From Lachnospiraceae bacterium (GTDB lineage Bacteria; Bacillota; Clostridia; Lachnospirales; Lachnospiraceae): a DNA stretch of 64,000 bases. Of the stretch, positions 16,993 to 25,568 are shown one piece after another; position 1 is the stretch's first letter, and every line of letters begins with the position of its first letter. The stretch covers positions 124,001 to 188,000 of the forward strand of contig JAEEND010000007.1 in NCBI GenBank assembly GCA_016283575.1, read 5' to 3'. Below the pieces are notes generated by a model. It did no database searches. It was not told the origin of the DNA and was given only the letters and a program-made list of their open reading frames with translations. A program made the translations under genes and the position numbers.

Positions 16993-17559
16993 ATGAGTAA
17001 AGCAACAACAAAGATTGCAATTGCATATGCGTTGAAAGAATTATTATTAGAAAAACCCTTTAACAAAATCACGGTTGGGGATGTGGCGGAAAAATGCGAT
17101 ATCAACAGACAGACTTTTTATTATCATTTTCATGACATCCTGGAACTTGCCGAATGGATATGTGAGATGGATGCGGAAAAAGCATTGAAGGAGCACACAA
17201 CATATGACACCTGGCAGGAAGGGTTCTTAGCTATTTTCGAGATGATAAAGAAGGACAAAGCGTTTATCGTCAACATATATCGATACACACCAAGAGAGTA
17301 TATATACAATTACCTTTACAGAGTCACGTATCAGCTTCTTTATAATGTAATCGAAGAAAAGTCCCGGGGGATGTCGGTGCGTGATGAGGATAAGGCGTTC
17401 ATTGCCAATTTCTATAAATTCGGATTTGTAGGCATCGTTGTGGAATGGATTGATAAAGACATGCAGCAGGACCCGAAAGAAATAATGGACATGCTAAACG
17501 CCCTTATTGGCGGAACCTTTGAGCAGGCACTTAAAAATGCAAGCTTAAATACCTTATAA
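16993..17559 (+). CDS. TetR/AcrR-family regulator
   Basis: The 188-residue regulator has an N-terminal TetR helix-turn-helix at about residues 25-46 (KITVGDVAEKCDINRQTFYY) and a C-terminal ligand domain of the DhaS/YfiR-like type. GGGAGG lies directly before the ATG at 16993. An upstream in-frame start at 16924 overlaps the DUF218 gene and lacks a site. It sits just before the oleate hydratase gene in the same direction. TetR proteins next to oleate hydratases in Gram-positive bacteria sense fatty acids, so this one probably controls that gene. Confidence 0.85.
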   Translation: MSKATTKIAIAYALKELLLEKPFNKITVGDVAEKCDINRQTFYYHFHDILELAEWICEMDAEKALKEHTTYDTWQEGFLAIFEMIKKDKAFIVNIYRYTPREYIYNYLYRVTYQLLYNVIEEKSRGMSVRDEDKAFIANFYKFGFVGIVVEWIDKDMQQDPKEIMDMLNALIGGTFEQALKNASLNTL

Positions 17560-17700
17560 GACAAAAGAAAGAAAATGTCGTAAAGAGGGACTCTTATAAG
17601 TTCGTGTTGGATATTAGGACAAAGCGGCGACTTTCCATATTTTAAGCCTTTAAAAACCCGAATATACTGAAGCCATCAATAAAAAAGGAGCGTGATGGTT

Positions 17701-19494
17701 ATGTATTATTCTGCAGGAACTTATGAGGCATTTGCCCGTCCGGAGAAGCCGGAATATGCAGATCAGACTTCTGCATATATTATAGGAACGGGCCTTGCAG
17801 GTCTGTCAGCAGCATTTTATCTCGTAAGAGACGGTCAGGTGAAGGGCGAAAACATTCATCTGCTTGAAAAACTTGAGCTTGCAGGCGGAAGCTGTGACGG
17901 AAGGAAAGATGTACGAAAGGGATTCTACATGCGTGGCGGTCGAGAGATGGACAACCATTTTGAATGTATGTGGGATTTGTTCCGCGATGTGCCCTCCATT
18001 GAGACACCCGGTATTTCGGTGCTGGATGAATACTATTGGTTAAACAAGCATGATCCCAATTATTCTTTATGTCGAGCATCTGAGAAGCGCGGTCAGGACG
18101 CACATACCGACAGAAAGTTTGGACTTGATAAGGCTTCGGCTCTTGCTTTGTCCAAGCTCTTTATGACACCTGAAAAAGAACTTGAAAATAAAAAGATTTC
18201 AGAAGTGCTTCCCGATTCTTTCTGGAGCACCAATTTCTGGCTTTATTGGCAGACAATGTTTGCTTTCCAGAGATGGTCATCGGCACTTGAAATGAAAAGA
18301 TATCTGTGCAGATACTGTCATCATATTGATGGACTTCCCGATTTTTCAGCATTGAGATTCACTAAATACAATCAGTATGAGAGCATGATTCTTCCGTTAG
18401 TTAAGTATCTAGAAGCTCATGGTGTAAGGGTTGAATACGGCATAGATGTCAAGAACGTGCTGATTTCAGAACGTAACGGAAAGAAGCTTGCTGAAAAGAT
18501 TATTTATGAAAAAGAAGGAAAAGAAGAGAGTATCGACCTTGGCGAGCACGATCTTGTGTTCATTACCAACGGAAGCTGTACGGATACTTCCTGTTACGGA
18601 GATCAGACCACTGCGCCGGATCTTTCAAAAGTAAAGCCGGGATACGGAGAAGCCTGGGATCTTTGGAAGAATATCGCAAAGCAGGCAAAGCACGGTGAGT
18701 ACGGCCGTCCTGAAACCTTCTGTTCAGACCCCGAAGCAACCAACTGGATGAGCGCCACCATAGAAACATCCGACGAAGAGATTATTCAAAAGATTATCGG
18801 TGTATGTAAGCGTGATCCCAGAGACGGTAAAGTTACTACAGGCGGTATCGTAACGGTAAAGGACAGTACCGATAACTGGTATCTTTCCTGGACAATTAAT
18901 CGTCAGCCGCAGTTCAAGGCTCAGGATAAAAACACCGTTCTTGTGTGGGTTTATGCTTTAAGCACCAATAAGCCCGGAAATTTCGTGAAAAAGGCAATGC
19001 GTAATTGTACAGGCGAAGAAGTGTGTGAAGAGTGGCTCTATCACATTGGTGTGTCTTCAGATAAGATTGAAAATTATGCAAAGAATCGCTGCAATACCAC
19101 CACATGTTACATGCCCTATGTAAATGCTTTCTTCCAGCCGAGAAAAGAATCAGACCGACCTTTGGTTGTACCTAAGGGCTCTGCCAACTTCGCATTTATC
19201 GGTCAGTTCGCTGAAACACCGAGAGATACCATATTTACAACAGAGTATTCCATCCGTACCGGCATGGAAGCAGTCTACACCTTAATGAATGTGGACCGTG
19301 GCGTTCCTGAAGTATGGGGCTCTCAGTATGATGTGAGAGAGCTGCTTCGTGCCTGCTTCTACGCAGTTGATAAAAAGGATGTTTCCGAACTCCCTTTGAA
19401 CATGAAAGAAAAGTTCTTACTAAAGAAGGTCTTAAAAGCAGTTCAAGGAACAGATGTAGAGCTGTTACTTAAGAACAGTGGTTTAATAAAATAA
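17701..19494 (+). CDS. Oleate hydratase (myosin-cross-reactive antigen family)
   Basis: The protein (597 residues from the chosen start) is an FAD-dependent fatty acid hydratase. It adds water to the cis-9 double bond of unsaturated fatty acids to give 10-hydroxy acids, which detoxifies them. It starts MYYSAGTYEAFARPEKP, has the FAD motif GTGLAG at 29-34 and the family hallmark RGGREMDNHFECMWDLF. I chose ATG 17701, ten bases after AAAGGAG, because family members begin MYYS. GTG 17692 and ATG 17695 are too close to that site. The family is known from rumen and gut bacteria exposed to dietary fatty acids. Confidence 0.92.
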   Translation: MYYSAGTYEAFARPEKPEYADQTSAYIIGTGLAGLSAAFYLVRDGQVKGENIHLLEKLELAGGSCDGRKDVRKGFYMRGGREMDNHFECMWDLFRDVPSIETPGISVLDEYYWLNKHDPNYSLCRASEKRGQDAHTDRKFGLDKASALALSKLFMTPEKELENKKISEVLPDSFWSTNFWLYWQTMFAFQRWSSALEMKRYLCRYCHHIDGLPDFSALRFTKYNQYESMILPLVKYLEAHGVRVEYGIDVKNVLISERNGKKLAEKIIYEKEGKEESIDLGEHDLVFITNGSCTDTSCYGDQTTAPDLSKVKPGYGEAWDLWKNIAKQAKHGEYGRPETFCSDPEATNWMSATIETSDEEIIQKIIGVCKRDPRDGKVTTGGIVTVKDSTDNWYLSWTINRQPQFKAQDKNTVLVWVYALSTNKPGNFVKKAMRNCTGEEVCEEWLYHIGVSSDKIENYAKNRCNTTTCYMPYVNAFFQPRKESDRPLVVPKGSANFAFIGQFAETPRDTIFTTEYSIRTGMEAVYTLMNVDRGVPEVWGSQYDVRELLRACFYAVDKKDVSELPLNMKEKFLLKKVLKAVQGTDVELLLKNSGLIK

Positions 19495-19508
19495 TAGATT
19501 TCTGATGT

Positions 19509-19549
19509 GTATCCCAATATGAAGATTTGACTCATATTGGGATACTTTT
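19509..19549 (+). terminator. Hairpin of the array-2 type after oleate hydratase
   Basis: GTATCCCAATATGA at 19509-19522 and TCATATTGGGATAC at 19532-19545 form a perfect 14-bp stem with a 9-nt loop, followed by TTTTGTTT. It probably terminates the oleate hydratase transcript. Its ends, GTATCCC and GGGATAC, and its 37-nt length are those of the blocks in the array at 21731-22053. Confidence 0.85.
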
Positions 19550-19558
19550 GTTTGCGGT

Positions 19559-19587
19559 TTGTCCGGTGGCTTTTAATGTGATATTCT
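19559..19587 (+). promoter_or_regulatory. Predicted promoter of the ABC transporter operon
   Basis: TTGTCC at 19559-19564 and TATTCT at 19582-19587 are spaced by 17 bp, 30 bp upstream of the ATG. Confidence 0.45.
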
Positions 19588-19616
19588 GAAAATAATAAAG
19601 GGGAAAGGAGCTTTAT

Positions 19617-20318
19617 ATGCCGGATTCAAATACCAATGTCATTGAAATCAGAAATCTCACCAAGAGTTACGGTAAGAACAGAGGTGTGATCGATGTGTCC
19701 CTTGAGATAAAAGAAGGTGACATATTCGGTTTTATCGGTCCCAACGGGGCAGGGAAGTCTACTACTATTCGTTCGATGCTGGGCTTTTTGAAGATTGACT
19801 CGGGAAGCATCAGTATTCTTGGTATGGACAGTGTCAAAGATCACACAGAGATATTAAAGCATGTGGGCTATATGCCCTCCGAAGCCTGGTTCTATGGTGA
19901 CATGCGTGTTTCGGAAGTGATAAAATACGCGGCGGATGTACGAGGCCTTGACTGCAGTGAAGAAGCAAGAAAGCTTTGCGAGCGCCTTAAAGTTGATACC
20001 CATAAGAAGATAAAAGAGCTGTCTCTTGGTAATCGTAAAAAGGTAAGCATCGTATGCGCCATGCAGCATAAGCCTAAGCTTTTTATTTTTGACGAACCCA
20101 CAGGGGGACTTGATCCTCTGATGCAGAAGCGTTTCTTTGAATTAATAAACGAGTACGTGGCGGAGGGAGCTACATGTCTTCTTTCCACTCATGTGCTGTC
20201 TGAAGTTAACAAGTATTGTAAAAATGCGGCGATCATGCGTGAAGGAAGGCTCACCATGCTTGATTCTCCAAAGATTGACGATGAAACATTTTTGAGTTTT
20301 TATGATGACGAGGGGTAG
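19617..20318 (+). CDS. ABC transporter ATP-binding protein
   Basis: The 233-residue nucleotide-binding subunit has Walker A GPNGAGKS at residues 41-48, Walker B LFIFDEPTGGLDP, and an H-loop STHVLSEV. The signature is degenerate: LSLGNRKKV in place of LSGGQ. It belongs to the ABC-2/CcmA-like export group. AAAGGAG precedes the ATG. The permease gene begins two bases after the stop, so they form a two-gene operon and probably work as a homodimeric ATPase driving that permease. Confidence 0.92.
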   Translation: MPDSNTNVIEIRNLTKSYGKNRGVIDVSLEIKEGDIFGFIGPNGAGKSTTIRSMLGFLKIDSGSISILGMDSVKDHTEILKHVGYMPSEAWFYGDMRVSEVIKYAADVRGLDCSEEARKLCERLKVDTHKKIKELSLGNRKKVSIVCAMQHKPKLFIFDEPTGGLDPLMQKRFFELINEYVAEGATCLLSTHVLSEVNKYCKNAAIMREGRLTMLDSPKIDDETFLSFYDDEG

Positions 20319-20320
20319 CC

Positions 20321-21112
20321 ATGAAAACAATACTGACAAAAGAATTGAAACTTAATCTTAAAAACTTTTTGATCTGGAGCCTGGTAGTGGGCGGCATGGG
20401 CTTCGTCTGCATCCTTTTATATCAGAGTATGGAAACGGAGATGGCGGATATGGCGGATGCTTTTTCCAACATGGGCGCCTTTTCCGATGCATTCGGCATG
20501 AGCACACTAAGTATCGCGAGTCTCAAGGGGTTCTTTGCTACTGAAGTAGGAACGGTTCACGGACTTGGAAGTGCCATGTTTGCATCGATACTTGCTATCG
20601 GAATCCTGTCAAAAGAAGAGGAGCAGCATAGTGCAGAGTTTCTTCTGTCTCTGCCAGTATCAAGAAAGAAAGTGATAACAGCCAAGGGCCTTTGCGTATT
20701 GATAATGTTAGTGGCCTTCACTGCTATCTGTACGTTACTTTATTGCCTTGCTTTTTTGATCATGGGAGAAGGTATTGAAGCATCGCTATTCATTGCCTAC
20801 ATGTTGAGAGTACTTCTCATGAACATAGAGATCGCGGGAATATGTTTTTCTGTTTCCGCCTTTTCCGGCAAGAACCGAATGGGAACAGGCATCGGCATAG
20901 CCCTGATGTTTTATGTATTTGATCTGATGGGGCGTGTGGTGCCTGATTTGAAAGATTATCTTTTCATCGGCCCCTTTTCTTTTGCAAATGCATCCGAAAT
21001 AATGTCGGAAATTGAGCCTAAAGATTCCTCCTTCATAGTTGGAATCATACTTACGGTTCTCGGCGTGGCCACAGCCTATTGGATTTATGATAAAAGAGAT
21101 ATTTCAAGTTAG
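20321..21112 (+). CDS. ABC-2 type transporter permease
   Basis: The 263-residue integral membrane protein has about six hydrophobic segments and the short conserved loop EEEQHSAEFLLSLPVSRKKVITAK seen in ABC-2 permeases next to the first membrane block. It is translationally coupled to the ATPase gene (2-bp gap). It would form the membrane channel of the exporter. The substrate is not predictable; the neighbouring MATE and TetR genes suggest compound efflux. Confidence 0.88.
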   Translation: MKTILTKELKLNLKNFLIWSLVVGGMGFVCILLYQSMETEMADMADAFSNMGAFSDAFGMSTLSIASLKGFFATEVGTVHGLGSAMFASILAIGILSKEEEQHSAEFLLSLPVSRKKVITAKGLCVLIMLVAFTAICTLLYCLAFLIMGEGIEASLFIAYMLRVLLMNIEIAGICFSVSAFSGKNRMGTGIGIALMFYVFDLMGRVVPDLKDYLFIGPFSFANASEIMSEIEPKDSSFIVGIILTVLGVATAYWIYDKRDISS

Positions 21113-21155
21113 GAAAGAATGCAGACGCATACTTACAATCGATTTGTAAAATAAT

Positions 21156-21187
21156 ATAAGCCGGTCAATACAATGCGACCGGCTTAT
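21156..21187. terminator. Terminator shared by ABC operon and GNAT gene
   Basis: ATAAGCCGGTC and GACCGGCTTAT form a perfect stem with a 10-nt loop between convergent genes, flanked by A/T-rich sequence. Confidence 0.8.
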
Positions 21188-21191
21188 TTAT

Positions 21192-21644
21192 TCAAAGCTT
21201 ATACTGCATGAAGTTTCCGTTATGGGTAAATCCATAAGCGGTGTAGAGCTTAACGCCCATGTCGGAGGCTGTAATCTGAACTGCACCGCAACCGTAGTTT
21301 CTTGCTTCCGTGACTACTCTGTCAAGAAGTTCTTTTGCAATGCCTTGACGCCTGTATGCAGGATCCGTGAACATGCTTGAAAGGAGTCCTAATTTCCCGC
21401 TGGGGCATCCGAAATACGGTGGCTTCTCTACAAAGGACATTCCGCTTGTTCCGATAATTTTACCGTCGTCAAGCGCAAGCCAGGATACAAAGGTTCCATC
21501 AGCCATATGGCGCTCGTAATAGTCCTTAAGAGCAGGCGCAAGGTCAAAATCTTCCTTGGCTCCTTCTTCTCTAAGCTGATTTATCCGCATCTGTATGAAT
21601 GAGTCCAGATCTTCTTTAGTAAGTTTCCTATATGAAATATTCAC
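21192..21644 (-). CDS. GNAT family N-acetyltransferase
   Basis: The product has 150 residues from the chosen GTG start (NISYRKLTKEDLDSFIQMR). It has the GNAT acetyl-CoA loop in DPAYRRQGIAKELLDRV and the C-terminal VKLYTAYGFTHNGNFMQYKL. The substrate is unknown. I chose GTG at 21644-21642 because AGAGGAG lies eight bases before it. A longer in-frame ATG at 21722 adds 26 residues but has no site and runs to the edge of the periodic array. Confidence 0.83.
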   Translation of the reverse strand: MNISYRKLTKEDLDSFIQMRINQLREEGAKEDFDLAPALKDYYERHMADGTFVSWLALDDGKIIGTSGMSFVEKPPYFGCPSGKLGLLSSMFTDPAYRRQGIAKELLDRVVTEARNYGCGAVQITASDMGVKLYTAYGFTHNGNFMQYKL

Positions 21645-21730
21645 GCCGATTACTCCTCTTTTTATAATAGATGCCATAGCTGCAAAAAATGGTTCTATAT
21701 CCCGAATTGTTACTATAGACATGTTTGATT

Positions 21731-22053
21731 GTATCCCTATACGGAATTATATCATGAATTGGGATATGGTTAGTATCCTGATGGTGTAGAGAATTAAGAT
21801 ATGTATCCCTATAGGGAAAACAACTGGTATTGGGATACAATCGCAAGTAATAAAGAATGAAGAATCATGAATTCTATCCCAAAACAAGAAATTCGCTTAT
21901 ATTGGGATACAATCACAATATAAGCATCGAGTAGGCATGAGGAATCTATCCCAAAATAAGGTTTGAAATCATATAGGGATACGAAACCCGAAAAGCACAT
22001 GAAACCATGCAAAATACATATCCCAATTTCAAAGAAGTTCCATATAGGGATAC
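21731..22053. repeat. Periodic array 2: five inverted TATCCC...GGGATA blocks
   Basis: Framed blocks lie at 21731-21767, 21803-21838, 21875-21910, 21947-21982 and 22019-22053. Block starts are spaced exactly 72 bp apart four times. Each block begins with TATCCC (preceded by G in the first two) and ends with GGGATAC (GGGATAT in the first). The unframed spacers are 35-36 bp. Beyond the heptamers only AT-rich flanks are shared, with right flanks of the form AT-T-GGGATAC. The array occupies the gap between the GNAT gene (minus) and the MATE gene (plus). Confidence 0.95.
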
Positions 22054-22121
22054 GGGGCGCCGGGGGAAGCCATAATTCACTTGGAAAGTTTTAATTTAAT
22101 ATGAATATCCGCTTCGGACAA

Positions 22122-22150
22122 TTGCCTTTCCACAATCAAGAACATATAAT
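22122..22150 (+). promoter_or_regulatory. Promoter of the MATE exporter gene
   Basis: TTGCCT at 22122-22127 and TATAAT at 22145-22150 are separated by 17 bp. It lies about 70 bp downstream of the last array block and 31 bp before the ATG. Confidence 0.7.
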
Positions 22151-22180
22151 TACTATACCAAAAAGAAAAGTGTGTGATAT

Positions 22181-23527
22181 ATGCAAAGCTTCGAAGGTAA
22201 AATCTTAAAAGAAACTGTAAATATGGCTTGGCCTGCTGTGGTAGAGTCTTTTTTTGCTGCATTTGTTGCTCTTATTGATTCCTATATGGTAAGCGACCTC
22301 GGCAGTAATGCCGTAGCGGCGGTGGGTCTTACCACGCAGCCAAAGCTTATGGGCCTTTCGCTGTTCTTTGCGATAAATGTGGCGCTTTCCGCTCTTGTAG
22401 CAAGAAGAAAGGGTGAAGGCAACCGTGAAAATGCCAATAAGATTCTGGTGTCCGCCCTTCTTTTTATTGTATTGGCAGCAGCAACCATAAGCGTCCTGCT
22501 TGTGGTATTTGCAGGAGATGTTATCAGGTTCTGCGGATCCAATGCCGACACCCACGATGCTGCCACGGCGTATTTCAGGATCATCATGGGCGGAATGATC
22601 TTTAACTGTATCCAAATGGGGGTCAATGCTTCACAGCGCGGTGCGGGAAATACCAAGATCACCATGCGCACCAATGTGACTTCCAACATAGTTAATATCA
22701 TCTTTAACTATCTTCTCATCGGCGGTAAATTCGGATTTCCGGCTCTCGGCGTACGGGGCGCGGCTCTCGCAACAGTCCTTGGTACCGTTGTTGCCTGCGT
22801 CATGAGCATTCTTTCTCTTTTTGAAAAGAATTGTTTTGTGAGCATTCCGTTTATAATAAAGAATAAGATCCTTCCCTCCCTTGAATCCTTCAAGTCAATG
22901 GTAAGGGTCGGTTATTCCGTATTTTTTGAGCAGATCTTAATGCGTATCGGATTTATGGCGACGGCCATGATGGCGGCAGATATGGGTACAGCTCAGATGG
23001 CGGCCCATCAGGTGGGCATGAATATCATGAGCCTTTCTTTTTCCTTCGGTGACGGACTACAGTCAACTGCGGTTGCCCTGATCGGAAGGAGCCTCGGAGA
23101 AGGTGACGAGGATCTTGCAAAAGAATATGGACGCACCTGCAGAATGCTGGGAATGGTGATTTCGATATGTCTTGCCTTTCTATATTTCTTCGGAGGACGA
23201 CCTCTTATGTCGGCATTCTTTGAGGAGCGTAAGATCATAGAGATCGGCGTCGGCATAACCCGAATTATAATTCCGATCGTAATATTTCAGGTGTCACAGG
23301 TTATTTACATGGGATGCCTTCGAGGCGCCGGAGATACGGGATATACAGCCATGGCATCCATCATCAGTGTTACAATAATAAGAACCTTCTTTTCGTATCT
23401 TTGCGGTTACTGGCTGGGCTTTGGGATCAACGGTGTCTGGATGGGAATACTTGCCGATCAGATGTCGAGATTCTTTTTTGGCTCCATCAGATTTAAGCAG
23501 GGAAAATGGACGAAAATTAAGATATAA
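22181..23527 (+). CDS. MATE-family multidrug efflux transporter
   Basis: The 448-residue protein has twelve predicted membrane segments in two homologous halves. MATE landmarks are PAVVESFFAAFVALIDSYMVS near the N-terminus and QMGVNASQRGAGNTKITM at about 145-165, repeated in the second half as QVIYMGCLRGAGDTGYTAM. MATE pumps exchange cationic drugs or metabolites for Na+ or H+ across the membrane. No clear RBS is seen before the ATG. The periodic array lies in the upstream region, so array-dependent regulation of this gene is possible. Confidence 0.9.
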   Translation: MQSFEGKILKETVNMAWPAVVESFFAAFVALIDSYMVSDLGSNAVAAVGLTTQPKLMGLSLFFAINVALSALVARRKGEGNRENANKILVSALLFIVLAAATISVLLVVFAGDVIRFCGSNADTHDAATAYFRIIMGGMIFNCIQMGVNASQRGAGNTKITMRTNVTSNIVNIIFNYLLIGGKFGFPALGVRGAALATVLGTVVACVMSILSLFEKNCFVSIPFIIKNKILPSLESFKSMVRVGYSVFFEQILMRIGFMATAMMAADMGTAQMAAHQVGMNIMSLSFSFGDGLQSTAVALIGRSLGEGDEDLAKEYGRTCRMLGMVISICLAFLYFFGGRPLMSAFFEERKIIEIGVGITRIIIPIVIFQVSQVIYMGCLRGAGDTGYTAMASIISVTIIRTFFSYLCGYWLGFGINGVWMGILADQMSRFFFGSIRFKQGKWTKIKI

Positions 23528-23586
23528 TCGTGGTAATCACTTGTTTCGGATTTCTTTATGAATCAGTGATACATACAGGAGGGACC

Positions 23587-25518
23587 ATGTTTAAAAAGAT
23601 ATCAACAATCATCCTGATCGGATTAACAATCGCTACTCTTACAGGTTGTAACAAGAATGCGGAGGTGCCTGCGGAGAGCGTGACTCAGGATGTGGCAGAG
23701 TCCGTATCAAAAGAAGAAACCGTCTCAGAGGAAGCAAACGAACTGAATGAGATTTTCTACCTGACTCAGTATGATACCGCAAGCCTTATATATACGATCG
23801 ATGCCGACGGTAACTTAATCGATACTGTCGATAGACAGGAAATTTCCGACAACATTCCGGAAAGCGAGAGAGAAATCTATCGTGTATTCGATGAAGATTC
23901 TTTTTCCGGATGCCTTCTTTCTTCGGCAGGAGGAAGATTCTTGTTTTTTAATGACAGGGTCAATACATTAGGCGACGGCACCTACAATTATACAGTCTAT
24001 GCCGTAGGTATCGACGACCATAATATCTATCCCATCTGGCAGGGAACCTCCGGCGAATATGTAAATTCAGTCGATTGTTATGATGGCGAATTGGTAATTG
24101 ATATAAGCTATGGATACGATAGTGAAAAATATCCGGGAATGACCGAAAAAAGCTTTATCTATGATGCAGAAACAAATTCTTTTGTTGAAAAAGAAAATGA
24201 TATGGAAGCGATACTTGAAAGAGCACGCATCGAAAAGCTCAACATTTTCGGCTCAAGATTTCGCGGACCTTACAATCCTTTTTCTTTAAAAAGAACCATG
24301 GATGAATGCAAGTTTATCATCGGAACTCAGGATGACGGTCTTTCATTGATAGATGAAAGCGGGATCATTAAAAAACTCCCGGGTACATCTGATGTTTATA
24401 TGGCTTACTATAGTCCCGATGTGCTTCTTTATTCCAGAATAGATATGGAAGACGGCACCACCAAGGCCTTTGTCTATGATCTTCAATCGGAAACCGAGAA
24501 AGCGATCACCGGTCCCGCTGCAAGCTTTTCTTTCCTCGGCAGAGAGGACGACACATTTTATTATTATATTCAGGGAAAAGATCAGCAGGGTGTAACCTGC
24601 AACTCAATATATCGTTATGACGCCGTTAAAGATACCAACACCCTTCTTTATGAAAAAGAAAATATTCCCGGCGTAAGCATCGGTCCCGGTGTGGAAGGCT
24701 TTAAGATTTATGACGGAAATATTTATATGATCGATCTTGAAGGCTCAGAATTAAAATGGTTTAGGGGTGACGCAACAGGTGACGGTATTTCTTTTTCCGA
24801 TACGGGACTTAAGGTATCGGAAGTTGAAATCTTAAAATACGGACAGGTTTCTTATACTGCAAGCACTCATGCATGTCCTGACTGTGGAACTGTACTAAGC
24901 GATAAATATGCCGAGTACTTTATACTTGATTCCGGACTTTCCGGCTATGCCGATAAGATAAATGCTTATCTTAAGGAACAGGCTGAAAATATTGTGAATG
25001 CCGATCTTGAATCCGGTGAAGATTATTACGGAACTACCTGCGATGAGCACAGTATTCATCCCGCCTGGTATTGCATTACTGATGAGTGGTCGGTTACGGA
25101 TGTTTCTTTTATAAGAGATAACTGCATGACGGTTCAGATGGCAGGCTACTGGTACGGCGGCGGGGCTCACGGATATCCCGAAAGAAATCAGTATTTATTT
25201 GATCTGACAACCGGTGAAGTTCTTACGATAAGGGACTTCTTCGAAGGTACGGAAGAAGAATTTAAAGCATTGATCGCTGCAAAGACAAGGGAAGACTATG
25301 AGCACTATTTAGAGAGTAATCCCGATGAAATGCCTTATTTTGCATCTGATGAAGATACTGTCTATAATGATGCTTACGAATACACATCTCTTGATTCGGG
25401 CTGCATCGAGTTCCTGCAGGACGGCATTATTTACTACTATCCGCCCTATGATATGGGACCTTACGCCGCAGGCTATATCGAGATCTTCGTGCCATATGAG
25501 GAGCTTGGGAAGAAATAA
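23587..25518 (+). CDS. Lipoprotein with C-terminal DUF3298 domain
   Basis: The 643-residue protein begins with a lipoprotein signal peptide ending LTGC (C21), so it is anchored outside the membrane. After an acidic linker, residues about 60-430 look like a beta-propeller-like repeat region (AVGIDDHNIYPIWQG, YMAYYSPDVLLYSRIDMEDG). The last 170 residues match DUF3298, the extracellular domain known from RsiV, with YWYGGGAHGYPERNQYLFDL and YAAGYIEIFVPYEEL. RsiV-type domains bind ligands such as lysozyme; no anti-sigma part is present here. I chose ATG 23587 because CAGGAGG precedes it, not the earlier in-frame start at 23530. Confidence 0.78.
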   Translation: MFKKISTIILIGLTIATLTGCNKNAEVPAESVTQDVAESVSKEETVSEEANELNEIFYLTQYDTASLIYTIDADGNLIDTVDRQEISDNIPESEREIYRVFDEDSFSGCLLSSAGGRFLFFNDRVNTLGDGTYNYTVYAVGIDDHNIYPIWQGTSGEYVNSVDCYDGELVIDISYGYDSEKYPGMTEKSFIYDAETNSFVEKENDMEAILERARIEKLNIFGSRFRGPYNPFSLKRTMDECKFIIGTQDDGLSLIDESGIIKKLPGTSDVYMAYYSPDVLLYSRIDMEDGTTKAFVYDLQSETEKAITGPAASFSFLGREDDTFYYYIQGKDQQGVTCNSIYRYDAVKDTNTLLYEKENIPGVSIGPGVEGFKIYDGNIYMIDLEGSELKWFRGDATGDGISFSDTGLKVSEVEILKYGQVSYTASTHACPDCGTVLSDKYAEYFILDSGLSGYADKINAYLKEQAENIVNADLESGEDYYGTTCDEHSIHPAWYCITDEWSVTDVSFIRDNCMTVQMAGYWYGGGAHGYPERNQYLFDLTTGEVLTIRDFFEGTEEEFKALIAAKTREDYEHYLESNPDEMPYFASDEDTVYNDAYEYTSLDSGCIEFLQDGIIYYYPPYDMGPYAAGYIEIFVPYEELGKK

Positions 25519-25568
25519 AAGATTTTTTTTGCTCGCGTTGTCATGAAAATGCGGGAAAAGGTAACACT

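Noticed and set aside
17581-17600. TetR operator AAGAG-GGA-CTCTT upstream of oleate hydratase
   Set aside because: The inverted repeat is only 5 bp per arm and is not near a clear promoter, so the evidence is too weak.
21731-22053. CRISPR array
   Set aside because: The 72-bp period fits a CRISPR with 36-bp repeats, but the supposed repeats share only their terminal heptamers, and no cas gene is present in the window.
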